NCBI RefSeq assembly: GCF_000717055.1
Contig: NZ_JNXI01000004.1
Coordinates: forward strand, 511,877 to 575,876
Direction: 5' to 3'
DNA from: Streptomyces iakyrus
GTDB taxonomy: Bacteria > Actinomycetota > Actinomycetes > Streptomycetales > Streptomycetaceae
DNA: 64,000 nt
Translations under genes and position numbers: made by a program
Shown: positions 41,799-50,088 of the stretch, piece after piece
How the letters are laid out: the number at the start of each line of letters is the position of its first letter
Numbering within the stretch: the first letter of the stretch is position 1
The notes under the pieces: model-generated
Databases searched by the model: none
Told to the model about the DNA's origin: nothing
The model's input: the letters and a program-made list of their open reading frames with translations, nothing else

Positions 41799-42740
41799 CT
41801 ATCTCGGTGCGACCGCGGCGATACGGCCGGGCTGGGAAGCCGCCAGCTCCGCTCCGACGCGGGCCGCGGTCTCCCGCAGCCAGATGTGGGCCGCGTCGTG
41901 GGTGTGCACCGGGTGCCACCACAGTGCCTCCTGGAGAGGGACCGCACCGTAGGGCGGTTCCATGAGGCGTACGGCGGCCACCCCGCTCAGCAACTCGGCC
42001 AGGCGCTGCTGCACCAGGGCGATCCGGCGGGTTCCGGCGACCAGGAAAGGCAGCGCCTGGAAGCTGTCGGCGAAGATTTCCACACGGGGATCGACGCCGA
42101 GCATGCTCAACTGCCGTGCGGCCGGAGCGTCGTAGGCACGCTGGTAGACGACCCAGGGCAGCCGGGCCAGGTCGTCCATGGTCAGCTGGTCGCCGACCTC
42201 GTCATTGGCCTCGGCGACCAGGAAGGCCCAGCGGTCGGTGAACAGCTCGACAGCCGGGAAGCCGCTGATGATGCCGTGCGGCATCAGAAGAGCGTCGGCC
42301 GTGCTGAGCAGCGTTGCCGGGTCCTCAGTGACGTCGGTGGGCGTCTGCTGGAAGCGCAGTCGCACCCCTGGGGCCTCGGCGTGCACGGTCCGGGTGAGCT
42401 CGGCGCCGAACACGGTCAGGGCGTAGTCGGAGGTCAGCACGGTGAACTCGTGCTCCTCGCTGCCCGGGGCGAAGTCGGCCCTGCTGCTGAAGACCCGTTC
42501 GAGCAGGTCGCAGGCGGTCGAGGTGCGGTCCAGCAGGGCGAGGCCGAGCGCGGTCAGTTCGTAGTGTTTGCCGGCGCGGGAGAGCAGGTCGTCGTCGAAG
42601 TGGCGGCGCAGGCGGGCCAGGGCCGCGCTCATCGCCGGTTGACTGAGCCCGACGCGCTGCCCGGCGCGGGTGACGTTGCGTTCCTCCAGCAGGGCCCGCA
42701 GAGACAGGACGAGATTGAGATCGAGACCGGAGAGGGACAC
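41799..42740 (-). CDS. LysR-family regulator of the aromatic catabolic operon
   Basis: 313 residues from GTG 42740 (GGAGG four bases upstream). HTH: L-D-L-N-L-V-L-S-L-R-A-L-L-E-E-R-N-V-T-R-A with S-Q-P-A-M-S-A-A-L-A-R-L-R, the form of NodD/NahR-type LysR proteins that sense aromatic inducers. It diverges from the FAA-hydrolase gene 127 bp away. The intergenic region contains T-N11-A LysR boxes (42796-42855), so it is the most likely activator of the cluster. Confidence 0.9.
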   Translation of the reverse strand: MSLSGLDLNLVLSLRALLEERNVTRAGQRVGLSQPAMSAALARLRRHFDDDLLSRAGKHYELTALGLALLDRTSTACDLLERVFSSRADFAPGSEEHEFTVLTSDYALTVFGAELTRTVHAEAPGVRLRFQQTPTDVTEDPATLLSTADALLMPHGIISGFPAVELFTDRWAFLVAEANDEVGDQLTMDDLARLPWVVYQRAYDAPAARQLSMLGVDPRVEIFADSFQALPFLVAGTRRIALVQQRLAELLSGVAAVRLMEPPYGAVPLQEALWWHPVHTHDAAHIWLRETAARVGAELAASQPGRIAAVAPR

Positions 42741-42795
42741 GACGCCTCCAGAACGAGGCCGCTCGCAGCGGCATTCACGCAGCGGATGATCAACA

Positions 42796-42855
42796 TCTAA
42801 AGAATCTATTTCCCAGATTAGAGGGGAGGGGTCAGATTGGTCCCACCGCAATCTG
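42796..42855. promoter_or_regulatory. LysR-box region between regulator and catabolic operon
   Basis: ATCT-N7-AGAT (42804-42818) is a symmetrical T-N11-A LysR box, nested in TCTAA/TTAGA (42796-42822). A second dyad, CAGATT and AATCTG separated by 11 bases, covers 42833-42855 just before the ribosome site of the first catabolic gene. Four AGATT/AATCT half-sites lie within 53 bp, matching the two-site (recognition plus activation) arrangement of LysR activators. Confidence 0.65.
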
Positions 42856-42867
42856 GAGGACATTTCC

Positions 42868-43863
42868 GTGAAACCCGCAGCCGCTTCCACGTCCTTCTCC
42901 GGACCTTTCGCCCTTGGCTTCCTCTCCGCCCCTGACCAGGCCCCCTTCCCCGGTGTCCTGACCCCTGACGGGCGCGTGCTGGACCTGCGCCAGACCCTGG
43001 CCTGGGAGCCGCCCGATCTGCGCGCCGTCCTGGAGCGCTGGGAGGAGGCCCTCCCCGTCCTGCACACCCTCGTGCACGAAGAGGCCCTGGACTGGCGGCC
43101 GCTGGAGGGACTGCGGGTGCATGCGCCGGTCGAGCCCCGCCAGGTCTTCCAGTCCGGCGCCAACTACCGGCAGCACGTCATCGACCTGGAGGTCGCCCAC
43201 CGCTCCTCCGACGACCCACGCACCGTGGAGGAGGCGCGCGCGGAGATCGCCGCGGTCATGGACCAGCGGGCGGCCGAGGACCTGCCGTACGTGTTCATCG
43301 GCCTGCCCGGTGCGATCACCGGCCCCTTCGACGACGTCGTCCTGCCCTCCTGGGCCGAACAGCCGGACTGGGAGCTGGAGCTGGCCGCCGTGATCGGCAA
43401 GCCCGCCCACCGGGTGACGGTCGAGGAGGCCCTGGAGTACGTCGCCGGCTACACGATCGCCAACGACCTCACCGACCGCGCCACCGTCTTCCGCCGGGAC
43501 ATGAAGGCCATCGGCACCGACTGGCTGCGCTGCAAGAACGCCCCCGGCTTCACCCCGCTCGGCCCGTGGATCGTGCCGGCCGGGTCGATCACGGACCCGG
43601 GTGACCTGCGGGTCACGCTGAAGCTCAACGGCGAGACCATGCAGGACGAGTCCACCAAGGACATGCTCTTCGGCATCGCCCGGCTGGTGTCGTACATCTC
43701 CCAGACCTCCCGGCTCCTGCCCGGTGACCTGGTGCTCACCGGCAGCCCGGCCGGCAACGGCATCCACTGGGGGCGGCTGCTGCGAGACGGCGACGTGATG
43801 GAGGGCTCCATCACCGGGCTGGGCGTGCAGCGCACCTGCTGTGTGGCGGAGAAGGTGTCATGA
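42868..43863 (+). CDS. Fumarylacetoacetate-hydrolase-family protein 1
   Basis: 331 residues from GTG 42868 with GGAGG nine bases upstream. FAA-hydrolase catalytic domain: W-E-L-E-L-A-A-V-I-G-K (metal-binding Glu pair), G-Y-T-I-A-N-D-L-T-D-R, and late G-D-L-V-L-T-G-S-P-A-G. The family hydrolyses C-C bonds of diketones or hydrates/decarboxylates meta-cleavage products. First gene of the cluster; its stop overlaps the cyclase start (ATGA at 43860). Confidence 0.9.
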   Translation: MKPAAASTSFSGPFALGFLSAPDQAPFPGVLTPDGRVLDLRQTLAWEPPDLRAVLERWEEALPVLHTLVHEEALDWRPLEGLRVHAPVEPRQVFQSGANYRQHVIDLEVAHRSSDDPRTVEEARAEIAAVMDQRAAEDLPYVFIGLPGAITGPFDDVVLPSWAEQPDWELELAAVIGKPAHRVTVEEALEYVAGYTIANDLTDRATVFRRDMKAIGTDWLRCKNAPGFTPLGPWIVPAGSITDPGDLRVTLKLNGETMQDESTKDMLFGIARLVSYISQTSRLLPGDLVLTGSPAGNGIHWGRLLRDGDVMEGSITGLGVQRTCCVAEKVS

Positions 43864-44825
43864 GTCCGGACCGCCATGACCCCGAGGGCGCGATCGCCGA
43901 GGCCGCCAAGGCCTACTCCAACTGGGGCCGTTGGGGCGAGGACGACGTGCTCGGCACGCTCAACTTCCTCGACGAGAACAAGCGCCGTGAGGGCGCCGAA
44001 CTGGTCCGCCGGGGAGTCGGCTTCTCCCTCTCCCAGCGGTTCGACGTGAACGGCCCGCAGAAGGGCTGGCGCCGCCGCACCAACCCCGTGCACACCATGC
44101 TCGACACGGGCACGGACGCGGCGCTGGGCAACCAGGGCTTCCCGCACGGTCTCGGCGGTGCGGACGACGTGATCGCGATGCCCCTGCAGTGCTCCACCCA
44201 GTGGGACGGGCTCGGGCACATCTTCGACCACGGCAAGGCATGGAACGGTCGGGCGGCCGAGAAGGTCGTCACCTCCGACGGCGATCTGGTCACAGGCATC
44301 GAGCACATGGCGCCGCACGTCGCCGGGCGCGGAGTCCTCCTCGACGTCGGCCGGGTGATCGGCGGCGCATCCGGAGAACTGCCGGACGGTTTCGCGATCA
44401 CCGAGGAGCACCTGACCGCGACGGCCGAGGCGCACGGCGTGGCCGTCGGCCGCGGAGACATCGTCGTCGTCAGGACCGGGCGGCTGTCGCGCGCCCGCCG
44501 TGAGGGGTGGGGCGACTACGCGGGCGGAGACTCTCCCGGTCTGTCCTTCACCACCGCCGACTGGCTGCACCGTACCGAGATCGCCGCCATCGCCACCGAC
44601 ACCTGGGGATTCGAGGTTCGGCCGAACGAGTTCGAGGGCGCCTTCCAGCCGCTGCACCAGGTCGCCATTCCCAACATGGGCCTGCTGATCGGCGAGATGT
44701 GGGACCCCGACACTCTCGCGGACGACTGCGCTCGCGACGGCGTGTACGAGTTCTGGCTCACCGCCGCCCCGCTGCCCATCACCGGAGCCGTCGGTTCCCC
44801 CGTCAACCCCGTCGCCGTCAAGTGA
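43860..44825 (+). CDS. Cyclase-family (kynurenine-formamidase-like) hydrolase
   Basis: 321 residues. The family's metal motif usually reads H-x-G-T-H-x-D-x-P-x-H; here the equivalent is Q-C-S-T-Q-W-D-G-L-G-H-I-F, a variant seen in long actinobacterial and fungal members in which the first His is absent. N-terminal W-G-E-D-D-V-L-G-T-L-N-F-L is also typical of that group. Probable amide, ester or lactone hydrolysis within the pathway. Co-translated with the FAA hydrolase. Confidence 0.8.
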   Translation: MSPDRHDPEGAIAEAAKAYSNWGRWGEDDVLGTLNFLDENKRREGAELVRRGVGFSLSQRFDVNGPQKGWRRRTNPVHTMLDTGTDAALGNQGFPHGLGGADDVIAMPLQCSTQWDGLGHIFDHGKAWNGRAAEKVVTSDGDLVTGIEHMAPHVAGRGVLLDVGRVIGGASGELPDGFAITEEHLTATAEAHGVAVGRGDIVVVRTGRLSRARREGWGDYAGGDSPGLSFTTADWLHRTEIAAIATDTWGFEVRPNEFEGAFQPLHQVAIPNMGLLIGEMWDPDTLADDCARDGVYEFWLTAAPLPITGAVGSPVNPVAVK

Positions 44826-44848
44826 TCCGACCAACAAAGGAGTTGGCC

Positions 44849-45970
44849 ATGGAAAGAAAGCGGGTCCTGGTCATCGGAGGGGGCACCTCCGGCAACGTCA
44901 TCACCGTGCTGCTGCGGCGGGCCGGCATCGACGTCGACCTCGCCGAGGTCAAGGAGGACTGGAACGTACGCGGCTCCGGCATCACCCTTCAGGGCAACGC
45001 CCTGCGCGTGCTGCGCGAGATCGGCGTCTGGGACGAGGTCAGCGAGAACGGCCACTGCTCCAACTCCCTGGGCCATACGGCGCCCGACGGCACCGTGCTG
45101 CGCGTCATCGAAACCGTTCGCACCGGCGGAGACGACCTCCCCGCCACCTTGGGCATGCAGCGACCCGTGCTCCAGCGCATCCTCGTCGAGGCCGTCCGCG
45201 CGTCCGGCGCGAACGTCCGGCTCGGCACCACCGCCGAAATCCTCACCCAGGACGAGGCGTCGGTGACCGTCCGCCTCAGTGACGGCACCGAGGGCCGCTA
45301 CGACCTCGTCGTTGCCGCCGACGGCCTGCACTCCGCGACCCGCGCCGCCATCGGCATCGACGCCGAACCCGAACCGACCGGCATGGGCATTTGGCGTGTC
45401 CCGGCACCCCGTCCGGCCGGAGTGGACCGCAGCGTCCTCTCCCACGGAGGGCCCTGCTACATCGCCGGCTACACGCCCACAGGCAAGGACACGATCTACG
45501 CCTATCTGGTGGAGCCCAGCCGCGACCGCGGCACGATCCCGGCCGAATCCTACGCGCAGGAGATGCGCCGCCTCTCCAAGAGCTACGGCGGTGCCTGGGA
45601 CGAGATCCGCGACTCGATCACCGACCCGGCGCAGGTGAACTACACCTGGTTCGAACGGATGCTGGTCGAGGGGGCCTGGCACCGGGGCAGGGTCGTCCTC
45701 GTCGGTGACGCAGCGCACTGCTGCCCGCCCACGGTGGCCCAGGGCGCGGCGATGGCGCTGGAGGACGCGTGGGTGCTGTCCCAGCTGCTGACCAGCGGAT
45801 CCGCGTGGGGCGAGGAACTGCTCAGGCGCTACTACGAGCGGCGGATCGATCGGGTCCGGTCGGTCGTCGAAGCGTCCGTGCAGATCGGGCAGTGGCAACT
45901 CGACGGCGTGCCCGGTGATGTGCCCGGGCTGATGGAGGCCACCATGACCGGGCTCAAGGAGCTGCCGTGA
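44849..45970 (+). CDS. FAD-dependent aromatic hydroxylase (class A monooxygenase)
   Basis: 373 residues from ATG 44849 (AAAGGAG upstream). G-G-G-T-S-G (9-14) FAD loop, V-V-A-A-D-G-L-H-S (DG motif) and V-L-V-G-D-A-A-H-C-C-P-P (GD motif), the three hallmarks of UbiH/PHBH-type monooxygenases, with Q-G-A-A-M-A-L-E-D-A after. It probably inserts the hydroxyl needed to form a catechol for the dioxygenase two genes later. Stop overlaps the amidohydrolase start (GTGA at 45967). Confidence 0.9.
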   Translation: MERKRVLVIGGGTSGNVITVLLRRAGIDVDLAEVKEDWNVRGSGITLQGNALRVLREIGVWDEVSENGHCSNSLGHTAPDGTVLRVIETVRTGGDDLPATLGMQRPVLQRILVEAVRASGANVRLGTTAEILTQDEASVTVRLSDGTEGRYDLVVAADGLHSATRAAIGIDAEPEPTGMGIWRVPAPRPAGVDRSVLSHGGPCYIAGYTPTGKDTIYAYLVEPSRDRGTIPAESYAQEMRRLSKSYGGAWDEIRDSITDPAQVNYTWFERMLVEGAWHRGRVVLVGDAAHCCPPTVAQGAAMALEDAWVLSQLLTSGSAWGEELLRRYYERRIDRVRSVVEASVQIGQWQLDGVPGDVPGLMEATMTGLKELP

Positions 45971-47043
45971 CGGCCCTCCCTCCCTCGGAGTTCGCCGGGC
46001 GTTGGCCCCGGTCCGACCACCGCCCCTCGTCGAGCGCTGACGTGCGCCGCCCCCCGACCGTCGACGTACACGCGCACATCTTGATCCCCGACGTCGAGGC
46101 GCTGGTGTCGGAGCTGCCGGGACTGGCGGAGGTCCGGGCCCTCGACGCCCGGCGCAACGGGCCCGCCGCCCTCGCCGTCAACGGCCCCATGGTCCGCGAG
46201 CGCATCCCGAAGATGACCGACGTCACGGTGCGGCTGGCCGCGATGGACGCGCAGGGCGTGGACGTCCAGCTGGTCAGCCCCTCCCCGTCGCACTACCACT
46301 ACTGGGCTGACGAGGAGACGGCCGAGAAGGTCTACCGGCTCGCGGGCGAGGCGACGGCCGCGCACTGCGCACGGGCACCCGACCGGCTGCGGGGACTCGG
46401 TCTCGCCCCCCTCCAGCATCCGGAGCAGGCCGTGCGTGCCCTCGAACACGCCCTGGACCAGGGCCTTCTGGGTGTCGAGATTTCCAGTCACGCACCGGGC
46501 CGCGAGTTGTCCGACCCCGCGTACGAACCCTTCTGGACCCGGGCCGAGGAGACGGGCGCGATCCTCTTCCTGCACCCCTTCGGCTGCACGCTCGACGAGC
46601 GACTCGACCAGTGGTACCTGTCCAACACCGTCGGCCAGCCCACCGAGAACGCCGTCGCGCTGTCCCACCTGATCTTCTCCGGGGTGCTCGACCGGCACCC
46701 GGAGCTGAACGTGATCGCCGCGCACGGGGGCGGCTATCTGCCCACCCACATCGGCCGCTCCGACCACGCCTGGTCGGCCCGCTCCGACGCGGCCGCGGGC
46801 TGCGCCCAGCTGCCCAGCAGCTACCTCAAGCGCCTGTACTTCGACTCCCTCGTCCACGACCCGCACGTCTTGCGGGCGCTGATCGGCGCGGTCGGAGCCG
46901 ACCGTGTGCTGCTCGGCTCCGACTTCCCCTTCGACATGGGCACCGAGGACCCCGTCGGCGCACTGCGCGCCGCACGCCTACCCGACGACGACTACCACGC
47001 CGTGCGCGGTGGCAACGCCGCCGCCCTCCTTCTGAAGGACTGA
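45967..47043 (+). CDS. Amidohydrolase 2 family protein (ACMSD-like)
   Basis: 358 residues from GTG 45967. Metal ligands H-x-H at 35/37 (V-D-V-H-A-H), His in L-F-L-H-P-F-G, His in I-A-A-H-G-G-G and Asp in L-L-G-S-D-F-P-F, the pattern of the ACMSD/gamma-resorcylate decarboxylase branch. So it either decarboxylates an aromatic or muconate-type acid or hydrolyses an amide or lactone. Co-translated with the hydroxylase and 4 bp before the dioxygenase gene. Confidence 0.9.
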   Translation: MTALPPSEFAGRWPRSDHRPSSSADVRRPPTVDVHAHILIPDVEALVSELPGLAEVRALDARRNGPAALAVNGPMVRERIPKMTDVTVRLAAMDAQGVDVQLVSPSPSHYHYWADEETAEKVYRLAGEATAAHCARAPDRLRGLGLAPLQHPEQAVRALEHALDQGLLGVEISSHAPGRELSDPAYEPFWTRAEETGAILFLHPFGCTLDERLDQWYLSNTVGQPTENAVALSHLIFSGVLDRHPELNVIAAHGGGYLPTHIGRSDHAWSARSDAAAGCAQLPSSYLKRLYFDSLVHDPHVLRALIGAVGADRVLLGSDFPFDMGTEDPVGALRAARLPDDDYHAVRGGNAAALLLKD

Positions 47044-47047
47044 CATC

Positions 47048-47980
47048 ATGCGCCTGCTCACGCATCTGCGTCACGTCGACCTCGCCGTGCCCGACTACGA
47101 CAAGCAGCTCGACTTCTACGCCGGCGTCTGGGGCCTGACCAAGGTCGCCGAGGACTCCGGTATCTCCTTCCTCGCCGCCGAGGGCAGCCCCGAGCAGTAC
47201 GTGGTGCGGCTGCGCGAGGCCGAGGAGAAGCGCCTCGACCTCGTCTCGTACGGCGCTGCGAGCACGGCGGACGTGGACACCCTCGCCGAGCAACTCCTCG
47301 CGGGCGGAGTGCAGTTGGTCTCCCAGCCGGGCAAGATCGACACACCCGGTGGCGGCTACGGCTTCCGCTTCTTCGACATCGACGGACGCACCATCGAAGT
47401 CTCTGCCGATGTGGACGTGCGGCAGCACCGCAAGATCGAGGAGAAGGAGGCCATCCCGGTCAAGCTGTCGCACGTCGTGCTGAACTCGCCGGACCTCGAC
47501 AGGACCCGCGAGTGGTACGAAACCCACCTCGGCTTCCGCCACTCCGACACGCTCAGCTCGCCGTACGTCGGTGACGTCATGCACTTCATGCGGATCTCCA
47601 ACCAGCACCACTCCATGGCCATCGCCAAGGGCCCACACACCTCCCTGCACCACGTCTCCTTCGAGATGCGCGGCCTGGACGAGTACATGCGCGGCTCCGG
47701 CCGCGTGATGCGGGCCGGCGTCCGCAAGATCTGGGGCCCCGGCCGGCACATGGCGGGCGACAACACCTTCACGTACTTCCTGGACCCGCACGGCAACACC
47801 GTCGAGTACACGACGGAGTTGGAGCATCTGGACGAGGACACCTGGCACCCCCACGTCTACGACTTCTCCCAGCCCGAGGTCACCGACCAGTGGGGCACGG
47901 CGAACCCGATGAACGAGCTGATCGCCAAGGAGTCGTTCAACGACGTCGACCGCGGCGTGTTCGTCGCCCCGCCGGTCTGA
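47048..47980 (+). CDS. Two-domain extradiol (catechol) ring-cleavage dioxygenase
   Basis: 310 residues. Two VOC domains (about 1-125 and 138-260) as in type I extradiol dioxygenases. The 2-His-1-Glu iron site is intact: H142 (L-S-H-V-V-L), H201/202 (L-H-H-V-S-F), E253 (T-V-E-Y-T). Second-sphere H187/188 (N-Q-H-H-S-M) and Y243 (F-T-Y-F-L-D-P-H-G-N) are present. It should open a catechol next to a hydroxyl. Substrate unknown. A strong hairpin follows at 47994. Confidence 0.9.
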   Translation: MRLLTHLRHVDLAVPDYDKQLDFYAGVWGLTKVAEDSGISFLAAEGSPEQYVVRLREAEEKRLDLVSYGAASTADVDTLAEQLLAGGVQLVSQPGKIDTPGGGYGFRFFDIDGRTIEVSADVDVRQHRKIEEKEAIPVKLSHVVLNSPDLDRTREWYETHLGFRHSDTLSSPYVGDVMHFMRISNQHHSMAIAKGPHTSLHHVSFEMRGLDEYMRGSGRVMRAGVRKIWGPGRHMAGDNTFTYFLDPHGNTVEYTTELEHLDEDTWHPHVYDFSQPEVTDQWGTANPMNELIAKESFNDVDRGVFVAPPV

Positions 47981-47993
47981 TCCTCCTCGAACC

Positions 47994-48045
47994 CCGGGGA
48001 CGCGGTGGCCCTGTCACCGCCCTGACGCCCTTGCCGCGTCCCCGG
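47994..48045 (+). terminator. Perfect 12-bp stem in the catabolic operon
   Basis: CCGGGGACGCGG (47994-48005) pairs exactly with CCGCGTCCCCGG (48034-48045); loop 28 bases, with smaller competing GGTG/CACC pairing inside. It separates the dioxygenase from the second FAA hydrolase, so it may terminate, attenuate or protect the upstream message. Confidence 0.6.
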
Positions 48046-48086
48046 CTTCCACCGCTGTCGAACACCGTCGGAGCCTGGAGCCGTGC

Positions 48087-49064
48087 ATGCGTTTCGCCAC
48101 CTATGAACACCGACACCAGCGCCGGGTCGCCGTCGTTGAGGAGGACGGCACCCTCCACCCGGTCCCTGGGGCGCGCTCGCTCACGGAGCTGATCAGCCGC
48201 GGCGACGGACTCGACGCGCTGCTGCGCGCCGGCGCCGCCACGCTGGACGTCCCGCCGGGCCCCCACGTGTCCGAGGTGCGGCTGCTGCCACCGCTCCAGC
48301 CGCCCACCGTGCGGGACTTCGTCACCTTCGAGGAACACGTCGAAGGAGTACGGCGATCCGTCGACGGGGACGGCGGCGGCGGGGTGCCCGAAGCCTGGTA
48401 CGACGCCCCGACGTTCTACTTCACCAACCCGTACGCGGTCATCGGCGCCCACGACGACGTCCCGGTGCCGCCGGGCAGCGAGGTCCTCGACTTCGAGCTG
48501 GAGGTCGCCGCGGTCATCGGCAGGGAGGGGCGCGACCTGACTCCCGACCGGGCGAGGAACCACATCATCGGCTACACGGTCTTCAACGACTGGTCGGCCC
48601 GAGACCTCCAGTCCCGCGAGATGCAGGTCCGCCTCGGCCCGTGCAAGGGCAAGGACACCGCCGCCACCCTCGGCCCGTACCTGGTCACCGCCGACGAACT
48701 GGAGCCGTACCGCGACACCGACGGCTTTCTGCGCCTGGCGCTGACCGCCTCGGTGAACGGCGAGGTCGTCGGCAAGGACCTGCTGTCCAACATGAGCTGG
48801 ACCTTCGAGGAGATGGTCGCCTACGCCTCGCGAGGCACCGTCGTCCGCCCCGGCGACGTGCTCGGCTCCGGCACCTGCGGCAACGGCGGCTGCCTCGCCG
48901 AGCTGTGGGGCGTCCGCGGCGAGCAGTCCCCACCCCCACTGAAGCCGGGCGACACCGTCACCCTCACCGTGGAAGGCATCGGCACCGTCTCCAACACCGT
49001 GGTCGCGGGCGGGATTCCGGAGCCATTGCCGACCGCCCGGCGCCGCACCCGGGAGCGGCCGTGA
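48087..49064 (+). CDS. Fumarylacetoacetate-hydrolase-family protein 2
   Basis: 325 residues. Classic FAH fold: F-E-L-E-V-A-A-V-I-G-R-E-G (metal-binding Glu residues), G-Y-T-V-F-N-D-W-S-A-R-D-L-Q, G-T-C-G-N-G-G-C. It is distinct from the first FAA hydrolase of the cluster. With the extradiol enzyme upstream it could hydrolyse or isomerise the ring-opened product. Its stop overlaps the SDR start (GTGA at 49061). Confidence 0.9.
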   Translation: MRFATYEHRHQRRVAVVEEDGTLHPVPGARSLTELISRGDGLDALLRAGAATLDVPPGPHVSEVRLLPPLQPPTVRDFVTFEEHVEGVRRSVDGDGGGGVPEAWYDAPTFYFTNPYAVIGAHDDVPVPPGSEVLDFELEVAAVIGREGRDLTPDRARNHIIGYTVFNDWSARDLQSREMQVRLGPCKGKDTAATLGPYLVTADELEPYRDTDGFLRLALTASVNGEVVGKDLLSNMSWTFEEMVAYASRGTVVRPGDVLGSGTCGNGGCLAELWGVRGEQSPPPLKPGDTVTLTVEGIGTVSNTVVAGGIPEPLPTARRRTRERP

Positions 49065-49828
49065 GCGATCCGCGCCCCCAGAGGCTCCTCGGCAAGGTCG
49101 TCGTCGTCACCGGCGCCGCGCGCGGCCAGGGCGCCACCGAGGCCGAGGCCCTGACCCGCGAAGGCGCCCGCGTCATCGCCACCGACGTGACCGAGGCCCC
49201 CGGCTGCCGCCACCTCGACGTCACCGATGAGGAGCACTGGGCGGAGCTGGCCGCCGAACTGAGGGAGTCGTACGGCCAGGTGCACGGCCTGGTCAACAAC
49301 GCGGGCATCACATGGCGCGCCCGCCTCGACGAAGTGACACCCGATGACTTCGCCCGAGTCCACGCCGTCAACGTCACCGGGCCGCTCCTTGGCATCCAGC
49401 ACTTGACGCCGCTGATGCCGCCCGGCTCGTCCATCGTCAACGTCGGCTCCACAGCCGCTCTCACCGCCCACTACCCGGTCGCCTACACGACCAGCAAATG
49501 GGCACTGCGCGGCCTGTCGAAGACCGCGGCCACGGAGCTCGGCCCGCGCGGCATCCGCGTCAACACGATCCACCCCGGCTTCATCGAGACCGAGATGACC
49601 GCCTCCGCCGCCCCTGCCTTCCGTGAGGCGAACATCCGGGAGACCCCGCTCGGCCGCACCGGCACGGTGGACGAGGTCGCCCCGCTCGTGGTCTTCCTCT
49701 TGTCCGACGAGTCCTCCTTCATCACCGGCGTCGAGATCCCGGTCGACGGCGGACTCACCACACACGGCGGCGTCAAGTCCATGTCGGAGGCATTGAGTTC
49801 GTCTGCTGCGAGCTCGGTGGCGAACTGA
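49061..49828 (+). CDS. Short-chain dehydrogenase/reductase
   Basis: 255 residues from GTG 49061. Rossmann T-G-A-A-R-G-Q-G, L-V-N-N-A-G, catalytic S-T-A-A-L-T and Y-T-T-S-K, and the C-terminal S-F-I-T-G-V-E-I-P-V-D-G-G of the classical family. NAD(H) chosen over NADP is suggested by A-T-D-V-T. The last ~15 residues (M-S-E-A-L-S-S-S-A-A-S-S-V-A-N) are low-complexity and may arise from fusion with the decayed gene that follows. Last gene of the cluster. Confidence 0.9.
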   Translation: MSDPRPQRLLGKVVVVTGAARGQGATEAEALTREGARVIATDVTEAPGCRHLDVTDEEHWAELAAELRESYGQVHGLVNNAGITWRARLDEVTPDDFARVHAVNVTGPLLGIQHLTPLMPPGSSIVNVGSTAALTAHYPVAYTTSKWALRGLSKTAATELGPRGIRVNTIHPGFIETEMTASAAPAFREANIRETPLGRTGTVDEVAPLVVFLLSDESSFITGVEIPVDGGLTTHGGVKSMSEALSSSAASSVAN

Positions 49829-49842
49829 AACGGCTGGTGGGC

Positions 49843-49965
49843 AAGGCGGTCCTGGTCCCGGCCCGGATGCTGCCCGCTTACGACAGCGGGGATCATCTGC
49901 ACCCCAACGACGCCGGAATGGCGGCCATGGCGAACGCCGTCGATCTGTCCATGCTGCGCCAGTGA
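49843..49965 (+). pseudogene. C-terminal fossil of an SGNH/GDSL hydrolase
   Basis: An in-frame run of 40 codons ends K-A-V-L-V-P-A-R-M-L-P-A-Y-D-S-G-D-H-L-H-P-N, then D-A-G-M-A-A-M-A-N-A-V-D, and a stop. D-x-L-H-P-N-D-A-G is the catalytic Asp/His block of SGNH esterases, normally found at the C-terminus. No GDSL nucleophile segment precedes it, so it is a remnant left by a deletion that also reshaped the 3' end of the SDR gene. Confidence 0.7.
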
Positions 49966-50039
49966 CCTGAGTCGGAGATCGTCCGGGTGCCCCTGACTCG
50001 GCGCGGCCGCAGAAGACCGGCGACACAGGGTCGCCGAAA

Positions 50040-50077
50040 GGGCCGGACCGCCCCGGGATACCAGGTCGGTCCGGCCC
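50040..50077. terminator. Hairpin between the catabolic run and the MFS gene
   Basis: GGGCCGGACCG (50040-50050) pairs exactly with CGGTCCGGCCC (50067-50077) around a 16-base loop. It lies 12 bases before the stop of the minus-strand MFS gene and can serve both directions. Confidence 0.75.
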
Positions 50078-50088
50078 CTGTCCGGATG

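Noticed and set aside
42868-49828. Antibiotic biosynthetic cluster
   Set aside because: Hydroxylase, dioxygenase and FAA hydrolases without synthetase, ketosynthase or tailoring transferase genes; catabolism is simpler.
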